Source: Siphonodentalium dalli
Lineage: Eukaryota; Mollusca; Scaphopoda; Gadilida; Siphonodentaliidae
Reading direction: 5' to 3'
Assembly: GCA_032622095.1 (NCBI GenBank)
Contig: CP136063.1
Coordinates: 183,995,956 to 184,059,955 of the forward strand
Length of the DNA: 64,000 nucleotides
Shown here: one piece after another, positions 46,224-57,618 of the stretch
How positions within the stretch are numbered: the first letter of the stretch is position 1
Layout of the letters: every line of letters starts with the position of its first letter
The notes under the pieces: model-generated
What the model was told of the DNA's origin: nothing
The model's database searches: none
The model's input: only the letters and a program-made list of their open reading frames with translations
Program-made: the position numbers and the translations under genes

Positions 46224-48144
46224 CAGGGGCCTGTTTCATGAAGCAAGGTCATAAGATTATCTTAAGATGGACTTAATCTAAGACCTATGGTGGATCTTAT
46301 GATGTAACTTTTCCGTTTCAAGAACGCGTTTCACAAAACATGATTAAGTCCTACTTAAGTAGTATTTTAAGTTCGCGCGCGTTTAGACTGGCTCTCGACA
46401 ATTTATTACAGCTATGCGCAGAAAATGTTGGTTCTGTGTATGTTATATGCCCAGGTACAGTGTCTGGTGACAGGTACTAGGGCGTGTCTAAGAATAATTA
46501 TGATATTGTAATCCAAGGGCGATAATCAGTATAAAGACTGGTGCATACTTAACTGCACGAGCGCGCTTTTTAACTGTGTTTTCGCGTCAGACTCCATCCA
46601 CACCATAGCTGAATGCTTCCAGTGCCTGTTTTAAACAAACGTAACGAGCTCAAATATATTATATCAGTTATTAAAGGGACGTATACATCGTAACTCAGAA
46701 TGTGAACATTCACCCATGTAACATGCCATTAAGGCGACGCGAGACATATGTTCGCCCCTTTCAATGCAGATATTAGGTTCTAATACATTATACGTCTTTG
46801 AAGCATCTATAATACCAGGAAACCGAATATGTCGCCACGACAGCATACGCATACAATACACCACGATGGAAGCACTGAGCTAAACGCTGTTTATTGATTG
46901 CCAACATTCATGGAAAACTAACACGAAACGCTCTTTATTTATATTGCTATACTGTGAACAGGACTTTATATCGTGCTCCAAATAGACTTATTTCCAATCT
47001 GAGACATACTTGTAGAAGCCATATATAAATGATGTTAATGCCATTTGCTCTGGTTATGTTGACAAATATGCTAAACGCCGCCTGTTATAGTTAACAAACT
47101 GCGTATGAACTTCGAAAGTACGTTATGTTGAACGACATTTTGCATATATGTTTTAATAAAAACCAAAGCAACGACTTCTAATAAAGAGCGTTTATAATTA
47201 ACAACACGTGGACAGACGGCCGGTTCAGAGGCCCCTGGGAAAATTACTAAAATACCAATTTAGACTATACCACTGGTATAGTCTATATTGGTATTTTAGC
47301 AATTCCCCCAGTGGTCTGAGGGCCGGTTCACAGTGATATGTTCTTTCGCAGATCCCGGTGTGCCCGCGCGGTCCGTATACTATATATATACATGCTATAT
47401 ATCTTTTATTTCATAGTTAATAAACATGTGATGCAGATGTAATAAATGTATAAAATCTGAGATTCGCGTGGGTGGGTTATGATAATATACATAATAATCA
47501 AATTATAACATAATAATATAGAAAGGCAAGTAAATAATAATAATAACAATAACAATAGCTGACATAAGCATTTATAAAAAAACTGAGTTTAAATCATTCA
47601 CTATTATCCTCGATGTGAAAATGTTTGGACTAATTGTCTCAACATGATGTTTGTTTACAGTGTGATTGGGTGTTTTGAATTGCAAAGGATGTCCAACTCT
47701 ATGGAAATATATTAGTTTTGTTACAGCAATTAGAAATGTATATATAGTCCGGTCTTGGCGGTTTTCAGTTAGTAGCGGACACCCCGCCAATCTTGAAAAC
47801 CACTGGCCACGTCACTGCTATAGCTTACCAGTTGGTGATTAATTACTACCATTTCTGAAACACCCCTCCGTGCTAGCAAGATGTTATTCAGTTAAATGTG
47901 TTTATAATAATATATACATGAACTAGATCCCATCCACATTTCGGACCAACTGCGGATCACAACGTAGGTCTTAACTTTAAGATTATCTTATGACACCTCA
48001 CAGCAGTCGTAAAGTTAAGACCAAAGTGAAGACCATCTTAAGTTAAGACCTTGTTCGTGAAACGCACTTATGACTGAAGTTTGAACTTATGACCATCTTA
48101 AATCCCAACTATGTCATAAGTTGCCTTCGTGAAACAGGCCCCTG
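46224..48144. mobile_element. 1.9-kb TIR element with CAGGGGCCTGTTTCA ends
   Basis: The left end CAGGGGCCTGTTTCATGAAG and the inverse of the right end CAGGGGCCTGTTTCACGAAG match. Subterminal inverted motifs follow (GGTCATAAG, ATCTTAAGATGG, CTTAAGTTAAGACC). No transposase frame and no clear target duplication, so it is non-autonomous and its superfamily is undecided. Confidence 0.75.
47216..47332. repeat. Foldback hairpin inside the 1.9-kb element
   Basis: The arms ATTACTAAAATACCAATTTA then GACTATACCA and, mirrored, TGGTATAGTC then TATATTGGTATTTTAGCAAT meet with almost no loop. Pairing extends outward through GGCCGGTTCAGAGGCCCCTG-type sequence. Confidence 0.85.
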
Positions 48145-51100
48145 GCCTCCACTTTCAAGACAAAAAGGAACAAAACTATCACAGGTATAATTGGCATTAT
48201 TTTTTTGATAACTTGTAATAGGTGAAATTGTCAAGACACTTACAAACTTCAAATATATAACCTCCAAAATATGAAGAGCATAAATTACAATATGGTGTTC
48301 GTCAGTCTGGGTGAACGTCGACTCTATATTTGAAATATAGAGTCTGGAGCTAATGTAGCCAAAACCATTTCTATTCAGCGAAGAGCTTCCCCAAAATGAC
48401 GTCACGGATTTTTAAAAATACATCGATGATTGACAGGTGTCCCCACGTGTTATTTGTTGTGCTTCGCCGACTCATCAACCCACAGAAGGCCTGTGTCGCG
48501 ACATTAAAACTTACAGAAGATAATATTTGTCGTGTGTGCGACTATTCTTTTTTCGGGAGATGAACTCGCTGCATAAACGGGAAAGCTGCATCCGAGAGCA
48601 AAAAATTAGGTCGTCATCAAAAATGATGCTTTAGAACTATTTAAAAGCATAAAATTAAGTCATTTCCTCGGTGTTTGACTTTCAGATGACTTTTTTTTTA
48701 CGGCAAATAATTTGTCGATTTGCAAACCATGTTACAATAAAGTAAATAAAAAATACACGGACATGAGTAAAGTTCTATTTATATTTATGGGAGGCCAAGT
48801 TGGTACCATACGCAGGCCTATCTATCAGGTCCAGCACATCCTTCAAATTAATCGGAATCGTACCGAATATATAATTTCGAAGCAATTTTTTCTGTCTCTG
48901 TTGAATTTGCAAGCCTCGAAATTCCGCTGTGTTACTATATTTAGAGCATTCGGCAAACCTCGTCGCGGTCACAGGTCGAGGAGTTCAGCCGCAGAGGTCA
49001 CAGGTCGAGGAGTTCAGAATGATATTTAGAGGTGACATTATGGGAGTCTCCGCCCATTAACACTTGTTTATCAACCCATACGGTTTCATTGGACGGAAAA
49101 TAATTTACGCAATCAATCAGATTACGGAATCCCGAGGACTTGGAAATGAGATAGCGATGTTATCCGTCAGACCTAATATTCAATGTTGTAATGAATATTT
49201 AGGTATGAGTTTACTCAGACTGGGTGTTCGTGTGAGAACTAGTCTAATGCACACGATGTGAACAACTAATGAATATTTACAAATATGTACAATCTTTGGA
49301 CAGCCTTTGAGGAGGAACGACGCTAAGAAAATAATGATGGAATCCCATTGCAATTCAACACATGTCCGAAGTTTGGATTTCGTTCCGCCCAGCGGGAACG
49401 AACATAAGTGGATGTGGTGCATTCCGTAAAGGAACATAGATGTAATAACGCCAAAGTGTGCCAAGAAAATACACCACTATTGTTAGCGGAGTTATTGCAA
49501 TACTGGCGAGTCGCATTCGAGAATTTACATCAGAACGAACAGACGAGATTCATATGTATGTGTGTTGGTAGCTAATGGCTTCATTCACGAGTCTCTTCCA
49601 AATGGTCTCAGTTGGGAAAATCCCGCACTTAAAGATACGGGCAGAAATATGGCATAAACAGTATGTCAGACAGATTGGTAGGTTGGTGTCACCCTACTCC
49701 GTTTCACTCCATGACGTCACCAAAAACGAAGTAAAACCTCGTGGCGTTCTGACATTTTTACTGTGCCGCGTTTTTGCTATGTTTATTTGATGTGTTGTTT
49801 TCGATTATTTGTTTGTCGCCGATATCGCCATTTGTCGGGATTCCCTGTTTCTATATTTAAAACTGGCATGCTCGTAGTGAGCCTCGATTTCGATTTTTTC
49901 TCCCAGGTCAAAATACGTCAGAGTTATGACAAAAATAGATCGACCTACATTTTCTCCATCAAAACTCAACATCAAAGAGTCTATATACTCCTTTGGGACC
50001 TAGATAGACTCCTTCATTTGGGTATTTTTACTTATAATTGGGAAGTTTTATCATTTTTGGTTCGTGCGAAGACATCTTTTTATCGTGCGGGAAAAGAGAG
50101 ACATTCAAAACGCGATTTCGTAATTCGACGCAATAGGCTGAATATCCTAACCTTCAGCCGAGTTCCGGGTCAAATACGACGAATGACGTAACACAAAACA
50201 AAACGCATTTGTTGACACAAACACCGTTTGAAGAGTTTATTATTACATAAAATGATCGTTATTGATTAATTATTGATATTTATTGTTGCATATTGGCTGC
50301 TATCAATATTTACACAAATAGTATTAATTATTTCTTATAATTGCTCCTTTGGTCAACTTTGACTATCGGAAAATGAAAATGAAAATATTCCGCTGAAAAA
50401 AATGTAATCGATATTAAAGTCTCATCCTTTCGGCAACATGGAATTGGTTTTAATTACTTAAATGATTAATATAGTAATTTGCCTTTTATCTGTGATGAAA
50501 TGAGAAATGGTAATTGTCTTTTTTTGCTAACATTAAATAAAATAAAATAAATTAAGTAAAATACAGTGAAATTATTGTTTATTACATTTTTCGCACGTTG
50601 GCATCTCTCTGAGTGCATTCTAGTTGTCAAATGTTTTTCCTTTGTTATGTAAACAAAAGCAAAAAAAAAAACATTACGTTTCAGGTTTTTGTTTAGATCC
50701 GGATATGGTAAACATAAAGAGCGTTATTTGTTACTGTTTTCCTGATATGGAAAAAATAAAGAGCGTTTATATCATTTGTGTGTGATTAACCAATAGAACT
50801 GCGCTGTGTTATGTGAACAGAAGCAAAACTTCTGTAACACGAGCAGGCTCTTGTTTAACGTACACTATCGTACGTCTTGGACGACAATATGCTAATTACG
50901 AGCTGATTATGTTTGGCATATGAACAAAACTATATATATTTTAATATTACTTCTGTTGATGGCTATTTGAATAAATAATATGAATCGTATGTGACACGTA
51001 GTGGGGCAACCACGATGTGTCTCAAATCTGCCTTTTTTCGTTCGGCGTCATGACGCTAAGAATAATGTATGTAACATCATGCAGTGGTCACGACGGAGAC

Positions 51101-51863
51101 GACATGCCAAATTGACAAGACATGTCGTTGATTGTAAAATCTTGTCTGGATTATCATCATGACTTCTTCATTTTCCGTTTTCATTAAGCTGACCAACGAA
51201 ATTGGTCTAAATGAAATTAATAAACTTAAATCACATGTGAATTCTTCATAAGTTGTGAAGTAGTGACTTTCATTTTTATCGCGACGCTTCATTTCCAATT
51301 CCGTGTTTTTTGCAATCTCCACACGGTTGCTAACCGGAAGTCACGTGACAATTTCTCCGAAATCTATACCAGCGATCTTGAAAAATCACTGATGGATATA
51401 GAAAAAATTATATGACGTCATTGACCTGCCTTAGGTATAAGGACCCTTGGTGGTTGCTATGAATATTTCTGCAACGAACGCCGCCCGTAGCTTTAAAATA
51501 TTCTGTCAAATGATGCTTGATGTGATATACATTAAGGATTTTCAAGATGTCATATGTCATTCACAAAACCAGACGTCCGTGCGTTGAATAATGTGTAACA
51601 ATACACGTTACGAAGAAAGAGTCGAAGAGGAGAGCCACCTTCGGCAGGTAAGTTTATATGATCGCCTAGAAATATATATATTTTATGACATTGAAGATGT
51701 TAGACGGGTATGAGTCCTAATAGACTCAATGACATATCCGTACCGGTTCTTGTAAGAAGATTCTGCATGATGCTTTATACAACTCCTATACGAAGTTTTA
51801 CAAGGGTGCATGTGTACGTTGCTATTGCTGGGAGTGTATACCAGTTATGAGCCAAACATCGCT
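48145..51863. other. Long gene-free stretch of the first ARRDC introns
   Basis: No domain is recognised in any frame (the longest is 142 codons at 49763-50191). A perfect palindrome around GACTCTATATTTGAAATATA lies near 48321. A strong donor-like sequence, TTCGGCAGGTAAGTTT, is at about 51640-51655 on the plus strand, but no matching exon is identified. Confidence 0.4.
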
Positions 51864-52324
51864 CTATAGGTAGAACATCGCATTGAAGAAGCTTCGACAT
51901 AGTAATTGGACTGCATGTCCGTAAGAATGTTTACCTGCTTTTGAGAAGTTTGTCTGCCGCATTAAATTGGACATGTCGGCATGCAGTCCGCTTAGAATTC
52001 TGAGAAAACTTATGCAATTTTGCAATTCCAAGATGACGAAACTCCGTAACTTCGTCGATCCTCTGGTCACCAAGAAACCATGTACGCTCTTGATGCGCGT
52101 GTTCTCTTCGTGTCTCATTGAAAACAACGACTGCAGACTTGATGCTCGAACAAATCAAAGCGCCACTTAGTGCTATATTGTCCACACATTTCAAAAAGTT
52201 TGTCCAGACCCGATTTATTCAAAGATATAAGACAAATGTCATCTGCTGTATTTATGTATCTAGCAAGTGGTCGTGTATTGATGTTGGTTGGTCCTGCTGA
52301 ATTGCTGTTATGTTGATGGGACAA
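51864..52324 (-). pseudogene. Decayed LINE reverse-transcriptase fragment
   Basis: Three overlapping minus-strand frames give consecutive pieces of a non-LTR reverse transcriptase: TADDICLISLNKSGLDKLFE (the usual YADD catalytic box, here with T for Y), YSTKWRFDLF (thumb region), VVVFNETRREHAHQERTWFL, GDQRIDEVTEFRHLGI, and a C-terminal block with SYGHAVQLLCRSFFN. Frame changes separate the pieces, so it is inactive. The clade is not assigned. Confidence 0.75.
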
Positions 52325-52464
52325 AATTATGCGGTTGAGAAGAAGTGCTATTGTTTGTTATACGAACAATTACTGATGTTTTTCAACAAACGGCGCAGTA
52401 CAAGAAACCCGTAGTCAGAAATGATATCGGCCTCAATATCGTCTTATTAGGCATATATAAAATA

Positions 52465-52756
52465 ATAGCTGATGTGCCCGACTTCTTCCGGGCCATTGAG
52501 GGATTTCTTTGTGAACGCCTCCGTCTGGGCAGAAAGAAATATCTGCTGTTCGATCAATCCAGAAACATGCCTATATGAGCGTACATGATGGGCGAGGTCA
52601 AGGTCAAGGACCAACTTTGAGTCAGATCGGTCGAGTAGTTTTCGAGTCTATAACACATATACATACATACATATACATACTTACATACATACGTACATTC
52701 ATACATACATACATACACACGTACACACAGACAGAAGTTCCAAAATATATAATAGA
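52465..52756 (-). mobile_element. Non-autonomous Helitron-like element (degenerate)
   Basis: The minus strand starts TCTATTATATATTTTGGAAC at 52756 (T follows), then a TGTA/TGTATG microsatellite and the GGCCCGGAAGAAGTCGGGC hairpin. The 3' CTAG has decayed to CTAT. Confidence 0.65.
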
Positions 52757-52929
52757 TGTTGGAGCTTTAATGTAGTAATTGTGATAAAATGTGTATATAA
52801 ATAACGGCTATATAGTTGATTATTTGTAATTTATTTTGTATGTGTGTATATAGTGCGCGTTTGGTGAGAACGCATGTGAAAACATTTTCAAATCGGACTA
52901 AAAACTAAATTTATGATAATTATGAAATA

Positions 52930-53428
52930 CTAGCCGGTGTGCCCGAATTCGTCCGGGCTATTTAGGGATTTGTTTGTGATCGAGCGAACAACGTAGGAAA
53001 GTGCCAAGAGAAAGAAAACACAACGTTGAAAAGTATTAGGAGAAAGAACAAACTATTGAGAAAACTATTGACAATGAGAGATTCGTCTACTAATTCGAAG
53101 TGACAACGTTGAACAATACTGAGCGAACAACGTCGAAAAGTATTAGGAGAAAGAAAAAAACTATTGTTCGATTGGTCCAGATACATGCCTAAATGAGCAA
53201 CATGAGCGAGGTTACGGTCAAGATCAAGGACACGGTCGCACGTGAAATTGGACCCCCCCATATTTTTCCGGGATCAAAGTAGGCCTACATACCAAACTTG
53301 AGTCGGATCGGTCGAGCAGTTTTCGAGTCTATAACACATACATACATACATACATACATACATACACACATACACACACATACTTACATACGTATACAGA
53401 CAGATAAGTTCCAAAAATAAATAATAGA
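52930..53428 (-). mobile_element. Non-autonomous Helitron-like element
   Basis: The minus strand starts TCTATTATTTATTTTTGGAA at 53428 (T follows), then a GTATG microsatellite, AAAACTGCTCGACCGATCCG and CGGGAAAAATATGGGGGGGT. It ends in GCCCGGACGAATTCGGGC and CTAG at 52933-52930, preceded by A on the plus strand. Same subfamily as 44596-44848. Confidence 0.78.
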
Positions 53429-54853
53429 TATACACACATGATATGTGTTTAGAAAGGGCGCATACGTGATTGAAAGGTTCATCGCCAAACACCCAACGGC
53501 CATTGCATTGATACACCAATAACCACACAACCATTTCCAAAAACGGGACGAACGCCTTGACGATTGACACGTTATTATGTTGACGAGCTGCCAGCTCGCG
53601 GCAAATAATGTAAGCTGTTAGTTTCTCGGTTATCTTATACGTCATTGGAATTGTTTTCGGATGGCATGTATCTTTTCTTTGTTCTAATTTTTATTGAAAT
53701 ACATGTAGATGTCTGAATAGTGCTCGAAATAGCATTGAGAATAATAATTGTTCGTTACATGGTTCAAGTACGCAAATACCGAGTACATTTCTAAGCAGAT
53801 TTAGTCCGCCCAAGTGCGCATAGAAAATACTGGTTCCCGATGAAGATATTACTAACAAAAACAAATTTACTGACAGTAGCCAATCTACGGCGACTGAACA
53901 CTGAATAATTTACAAACAATCTCGAGACTCGTTAGTTTCCGACAGTGTTTCATTCACCACCTATTATTAAAACAGATAAATGGCTGAGAGAATCCATGGG
54001 TTCCGATTATGGAGACTAAATACTCATAATTCCGTCAATGCTTCATGAATGCACCACCTCGGAATCCGTTAAAACAAACAATGCTTCAAATTATTACAAC
54101 TATACTGCTTATCACTGAAGGTTTCTTATTCACTACACCAGAACGCCTCTAAATGCGGTCAAAAAATCTACTAATCGGATTAAATACATCCCCCCGATAC
54201 TTCGCAATATACCTTTAGTCTTACTTTCCAACTGGATATACCAAAGCAACGTTACCTGTTATATTAAGCATTGTGTTCCCGCAATAAATTATTCGAGATT
54301 GGCCCAGCCATTGTTTACACCTAAATATAGAAAGCAATAGGCGATCGTATTGCAGGGAGATAATTCATGGTTGGGCGATCGTACTACTGGGATATAGTTC
54401 ATGGTCAGAGGACCTGCCGACTTCCGGTTACATAATGTTTTCATTATAACTCTCGATCCCATTTCCTTCCCAATGGTGTAAACGTCTAAATAAGTGTGAC
54501 CTTATTACAAAGATACCGCACTTATTGTCCTACATCTTACGTTAATTAGGCGAAGTCGGGATATAAAAGTTACATACTGCAACACTGAGACATTCGCGAA
54601 TACATACATCCCGCAAAAAGTCTAACCGGTACGCAAATAGCGAGTATTTTTTAATCACATTTACTCCATAGATCATAATAATTATGACAGCGCCAGATAT
54701 GCCTGGCAGTATACACTCTAAGAGGGCGTAGTAACATTTCTGAATATATATCTACCCTTGTATGTGTCATACATAGCATGCCCAGCTAACTAAGATGGTG
54801 CCCGTGGAGTGCCAGTGAATTATAATAATGGATGATGTTTATTGTTGACCTAC
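53429..54853. other. Intronic gene-free stretch
   Basis: First intron next to exon 1. No exon or element recognised. Confidence 0.4.
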
Positions 54854-54980
54854 CTTTTAGAGATATTTCCTCAATGACTTCGACGATAAGTTGTCCGTTT
54901 ATATAATCTCCGGGGTGATATACCCCACTGGATGCTTGTGCGCCTGTTAGCTCGATCTCGTACTTTCCGAGCTTCCCCAT
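54854..54980 (-). CDS. ARRDC-like exon 1: start of arrestin N-terminal domain
   Basis: Reading from the ATG at 54980, 42 codons plus one base encode the start of an arrestin N domain. It opens MGKLGKYEIELTG, then VYHPGDYINGQLIVEV and EEISLKG, matching the first beta-strands of alpha-arrestins (aliphatic strand, Y-x-P/S-G-x-x-(V/I)-x-G-x-(V/L)). The exon ends at AAAAG followed by GTAGGT, a good donor, leaving phase 1. This start was chosen because alpha-arrestins typically begin MGK(L/V) straight before the first strand. The longer overlapping frame from 55077 looks like a signal peptide but is in another frame and is not supported. Confidence 0.85.
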
Positions 54981-55402
54981 GTCGATTTAAGAACTGACCA
55001 TCTCGAAGAAATAATATACAAGACCACGAGACATGGCAACACAGCACAGCCAATAACAATGACATAAACGCACCCACAATGAATGAGGTAAATATACCAT
55101 ATTCAATTCAAAATTGCCTTTGTTTGATACACTCCGCTAGAATGCTATAGAGTCACAGAGGTGAATTGAAACGAAATATTTAATACGCTAATACAACTTA
55201 TCGTTGGCCGCGGACACAAGCCAGAAAACATGTGTTCATTTACAGACACAGCGTTTCAATAAAAACAACATGGACGAGTATTTAATTACCATGGCCATTA
55301 ATGACCGTGACTTGCTTCTCGATTCAACGTGTATTTTATACACCATTCCATTCAATGTCCATCCTCAGTATAAGCAATTATACTTAACACCGTAAACATT
55401 AA

Positions 55403-56175
55403 CACCGATATTTCGGTGCAAACGAACGGTGACTATATCCCGTATCACCGATATTTCGGTGCAAACGAACGGTGACTATATCCCGTATCACGATATTTCG
55501 GTGCAAACGAACGGTGACTATATATCCCGTATCATCGATATTTCGGTGCAAACGAACGGTGACTATATATCCCGTATCACCGATATCTCGGTGCAAACGA
55601 ACGGTGACTATATCCCGTATCACCGATATTTTGGTGCAAACGAACGGTGACTATATCCCGTATCACCGATATTTCGGTGCAAACGAACGGTGACTATATA
55701 TCCCGTATCACCGATATTTCGGTGCAAACGAACGGTGACTATATCCCGTATCACCGATATTTCGGTGCAAACGAGCGGTGACTATGTATCCCGTATCACC
55801 GATATTTCGGTGCAAACGAACGGTGAATATATATCCCGTATCACCGATATTTCGGTGAAAACGAACGGTGACTATATATCCCGTATCACCGATATTTCGG
55901 TGCAAACGAACGGTGACTATATATCCCGTATCACCGATATTTCGGTGCAAACGAACGATGACTATATATCCCGTATCACCGATATTTCGGTGCAAACGAA
56001 CGGTGAATATATATCCCGTATCACCGATATTTCGGTGCAAACGAACGGTGACTATATATCCCGTATCACCGATATTTCGGTGCAAACGAACGGTGACTAT
56101 ATATCCCGTATCACCGATATTTCGGTGCAAACGAACGGTGACTATATCCCGTAACACCGATATGTCGGTGCAGCG
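55403..56175. repeat. 45-bp hairpin minisatellite upstream of the ARRDC-like gene
   Basis: About 17 head-to-tail copies of a 45-bp unit: CACCGATATTTCGGTGCAAA, then CGAACGGTGACTATATAT, then CCCGTAT. Some copies lack AT and are 43 bp. Each unit contains the perfect hairpin CACCGA-TATT-TCGGTG, and CGGTGA can also pair with the next TCACCG. It begins 423 bp upstream of the arrestin start codon. The 15-residue repeating frames on both strands follow from the period being a multiple of three. Confidence 0.95.
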
Positions 56176-57370
56176 ACGACATGAGTCGATAGCAAATTTA
56201 TATATAGTATAACCAGCGTCAGACCCACTGATTTATATTTAAATTGCACCCGAATACGTCAGCGTTGCCCATGGTGTGGACATGGAATGGTTGTCCGCTA
56301 GTATCGGGTATGAATATATGCACATGTGCATAGCATAGACTATATTATTCCCAAAAACATGATCGTTTTAAGGTACATGTAAAAATACCACTGAATGGTT
56401 ATTGCAATGATGTCATTCGATCAGTTGTGACATTTGCTTGGCAACCGTTGCTACCATTAAATAATACATTTGGTTCACTCTTCTGGTCGATATATCTCAA
56501 ATTTCACTTCATGGTTACCGTACTATCTGCATCGAAAACGCAATCACTGCAATGGCCTTGAATTACAACGCTATAAACTATAGTTTCATTTTCCAGTCCA
56601 TTTCGGGTAGTTACCTAGCAACCGTTACCAAGGAGTTGCCGCGTGACAAAGTATCTCGATCTTATAATGATCAGTGATCCATGGGAACAAACCTCTAAAG
56701 TTTCAGACCTGTGTCACAATTTAACATAACCAACATCTTGCTACAAGACACTATTTAAGGGAAAATACCACGGGGAGCCCCGTGTCATGGTGTCAATAGC
56801 AGTGGGGCATCAGGGTTCAAAGGTTAAAGATCAACGGTCAGATGAGGGTTTTCGTATCATCCAAGAACAACAACGGCATTTCTCCAAAAGCCACTTTAGT
56901 GATCAATTTCGTCTATTACTAATAAATAAAAACTCACAACAATACCAAGTACAGTTCATAGTATAGCACACAAGTCATATACTAACGTTGTTTTCCATGA
57001 CACTTTTAACGACCAGCGAGTGTGATTGACAAGATAAATTCCCCAGGCAGGTATTCGACATACGTTTTGTCAAATTAGTATGTTTTTTCATCGGTGCGTG
57101 TCAACTCCGTCCAAAATTAGTCAGACGCGTCCCAGTGGGAAACATTATCACCAATAAGTGGGTGTTGCGGTTACATTGGTATATATATACAGTTCTATAC
57201 ACGCATATATACTAGTGTAAACGTGTATATACAGACATGCACACAAAAAGAAAACGGATTCCTCAGTTTGAGCAAAAATCGTATCCGGTATCAGTCACGG
57301 TCAACACCGAGGCATTGCGACAGAAAAATCGGACTTGATTAATCGTTACTGGGGCTTGGTGTAGATGGGC
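56176..57370. other. Gene-free stretch
   Basis: No recognised gene or repeat family. Confidence 0.4.
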
Positions 57371-57609
57371 TTAATCTTTGTTTTGTTCAACCCACGTATT
57401 CAAGATATTCCATGGTATCAGATGATTCGCGAAGGTGATCTCATTTAAGTACTTGGTATATGGTTGGGCAAACACCAGCGACATAATTTGCATGTTGCTG
57501 AATAAGAAATCTGAAACTCGCGGTTCGCAACCATTCAGAAGCCATGAATCGCATTTTGATATGGCATTGACCAACGCTTTTGAAATTGGGCGTCGTGTTT
57601 CCTGCTTCT
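57371..57609 (-). CDS. Unassigned terminal-exon candidate
   Basis: A minus-strand frame from an acceptor-like GCCGCGTAG (about 57610-57618) to a TAA stop reads VYEKQETRRPISKALVNAIS, then KCDSWLLNGCEPRVSDFLFS, then FAQPYTKYLNEITFANHLIP, and ends WVEQNKD. Composition and lack of repeats look like a real protein end. There is a faint resemblance to an all-helical GST C-terminal domain, not enough to name it. No upstream exon is firmly identified. It could be the last exon of a minus-strand gene or a retained fragment. Confidence 0.3.
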
Positions 57610-57618
57610 CGTAGACTC

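Larger units (their letters stand above)
17764..54980 (-). other. Alpha-arrestin (ARRDC-like) gene, gene-level span
   Basis: Five coding exons on the minus strand join with matching intron phases (exon 1 leaves in phase 1; 39068-38839 enters in phase 1 and leaves in phase 0; the last two junctions are phase 0). Together they give arrestin N and C domains and a PPxY tail. Alpha-arrestins are adaptors that recruit NEDD4-family ubiquitin ligases through PPxY motifs and act at the plasma membrane and endosomes (family knowledge). Introns total more than 36 kb and are full of transposons. An exon between 54853 and 39069, expected to encode roughly 40-50 residues of the N domain, was not found. The exact ARRDC paralogue is not resolved. 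Confidence 0.85.

Noticed and set aside
49763-50191. 142-codon plus-strand frame
   Set aside because: Longest frame in its region, but no recognisable motif, and it lies within the opposite-strand arrestin intron. It could be chance.
51640-51655. Strong plus-strand splice-donor sequence (CAGGTAAGT)
   Set aside because: No upstream coding exon or downstream acceptor pair was found, and the host gene here is on the other strand. One donor-like match is not enough for a gene.
54871-55077. Frame resembling a signal peptide (MGAFMSLLLAVLCC) over the arrestin start
   Set aside because: It is in a different frame from exon 1, and no extracellular protein follows.
55429-56212. Frames with a 15-residue repeat on both strands, and a CRISPR-like look
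   Set aside because: The period of 45 bp is a multiple of three, so open frames are automatic. There are no unique spacers between repeats, so it is a minisatellite and not a CRISPR array.
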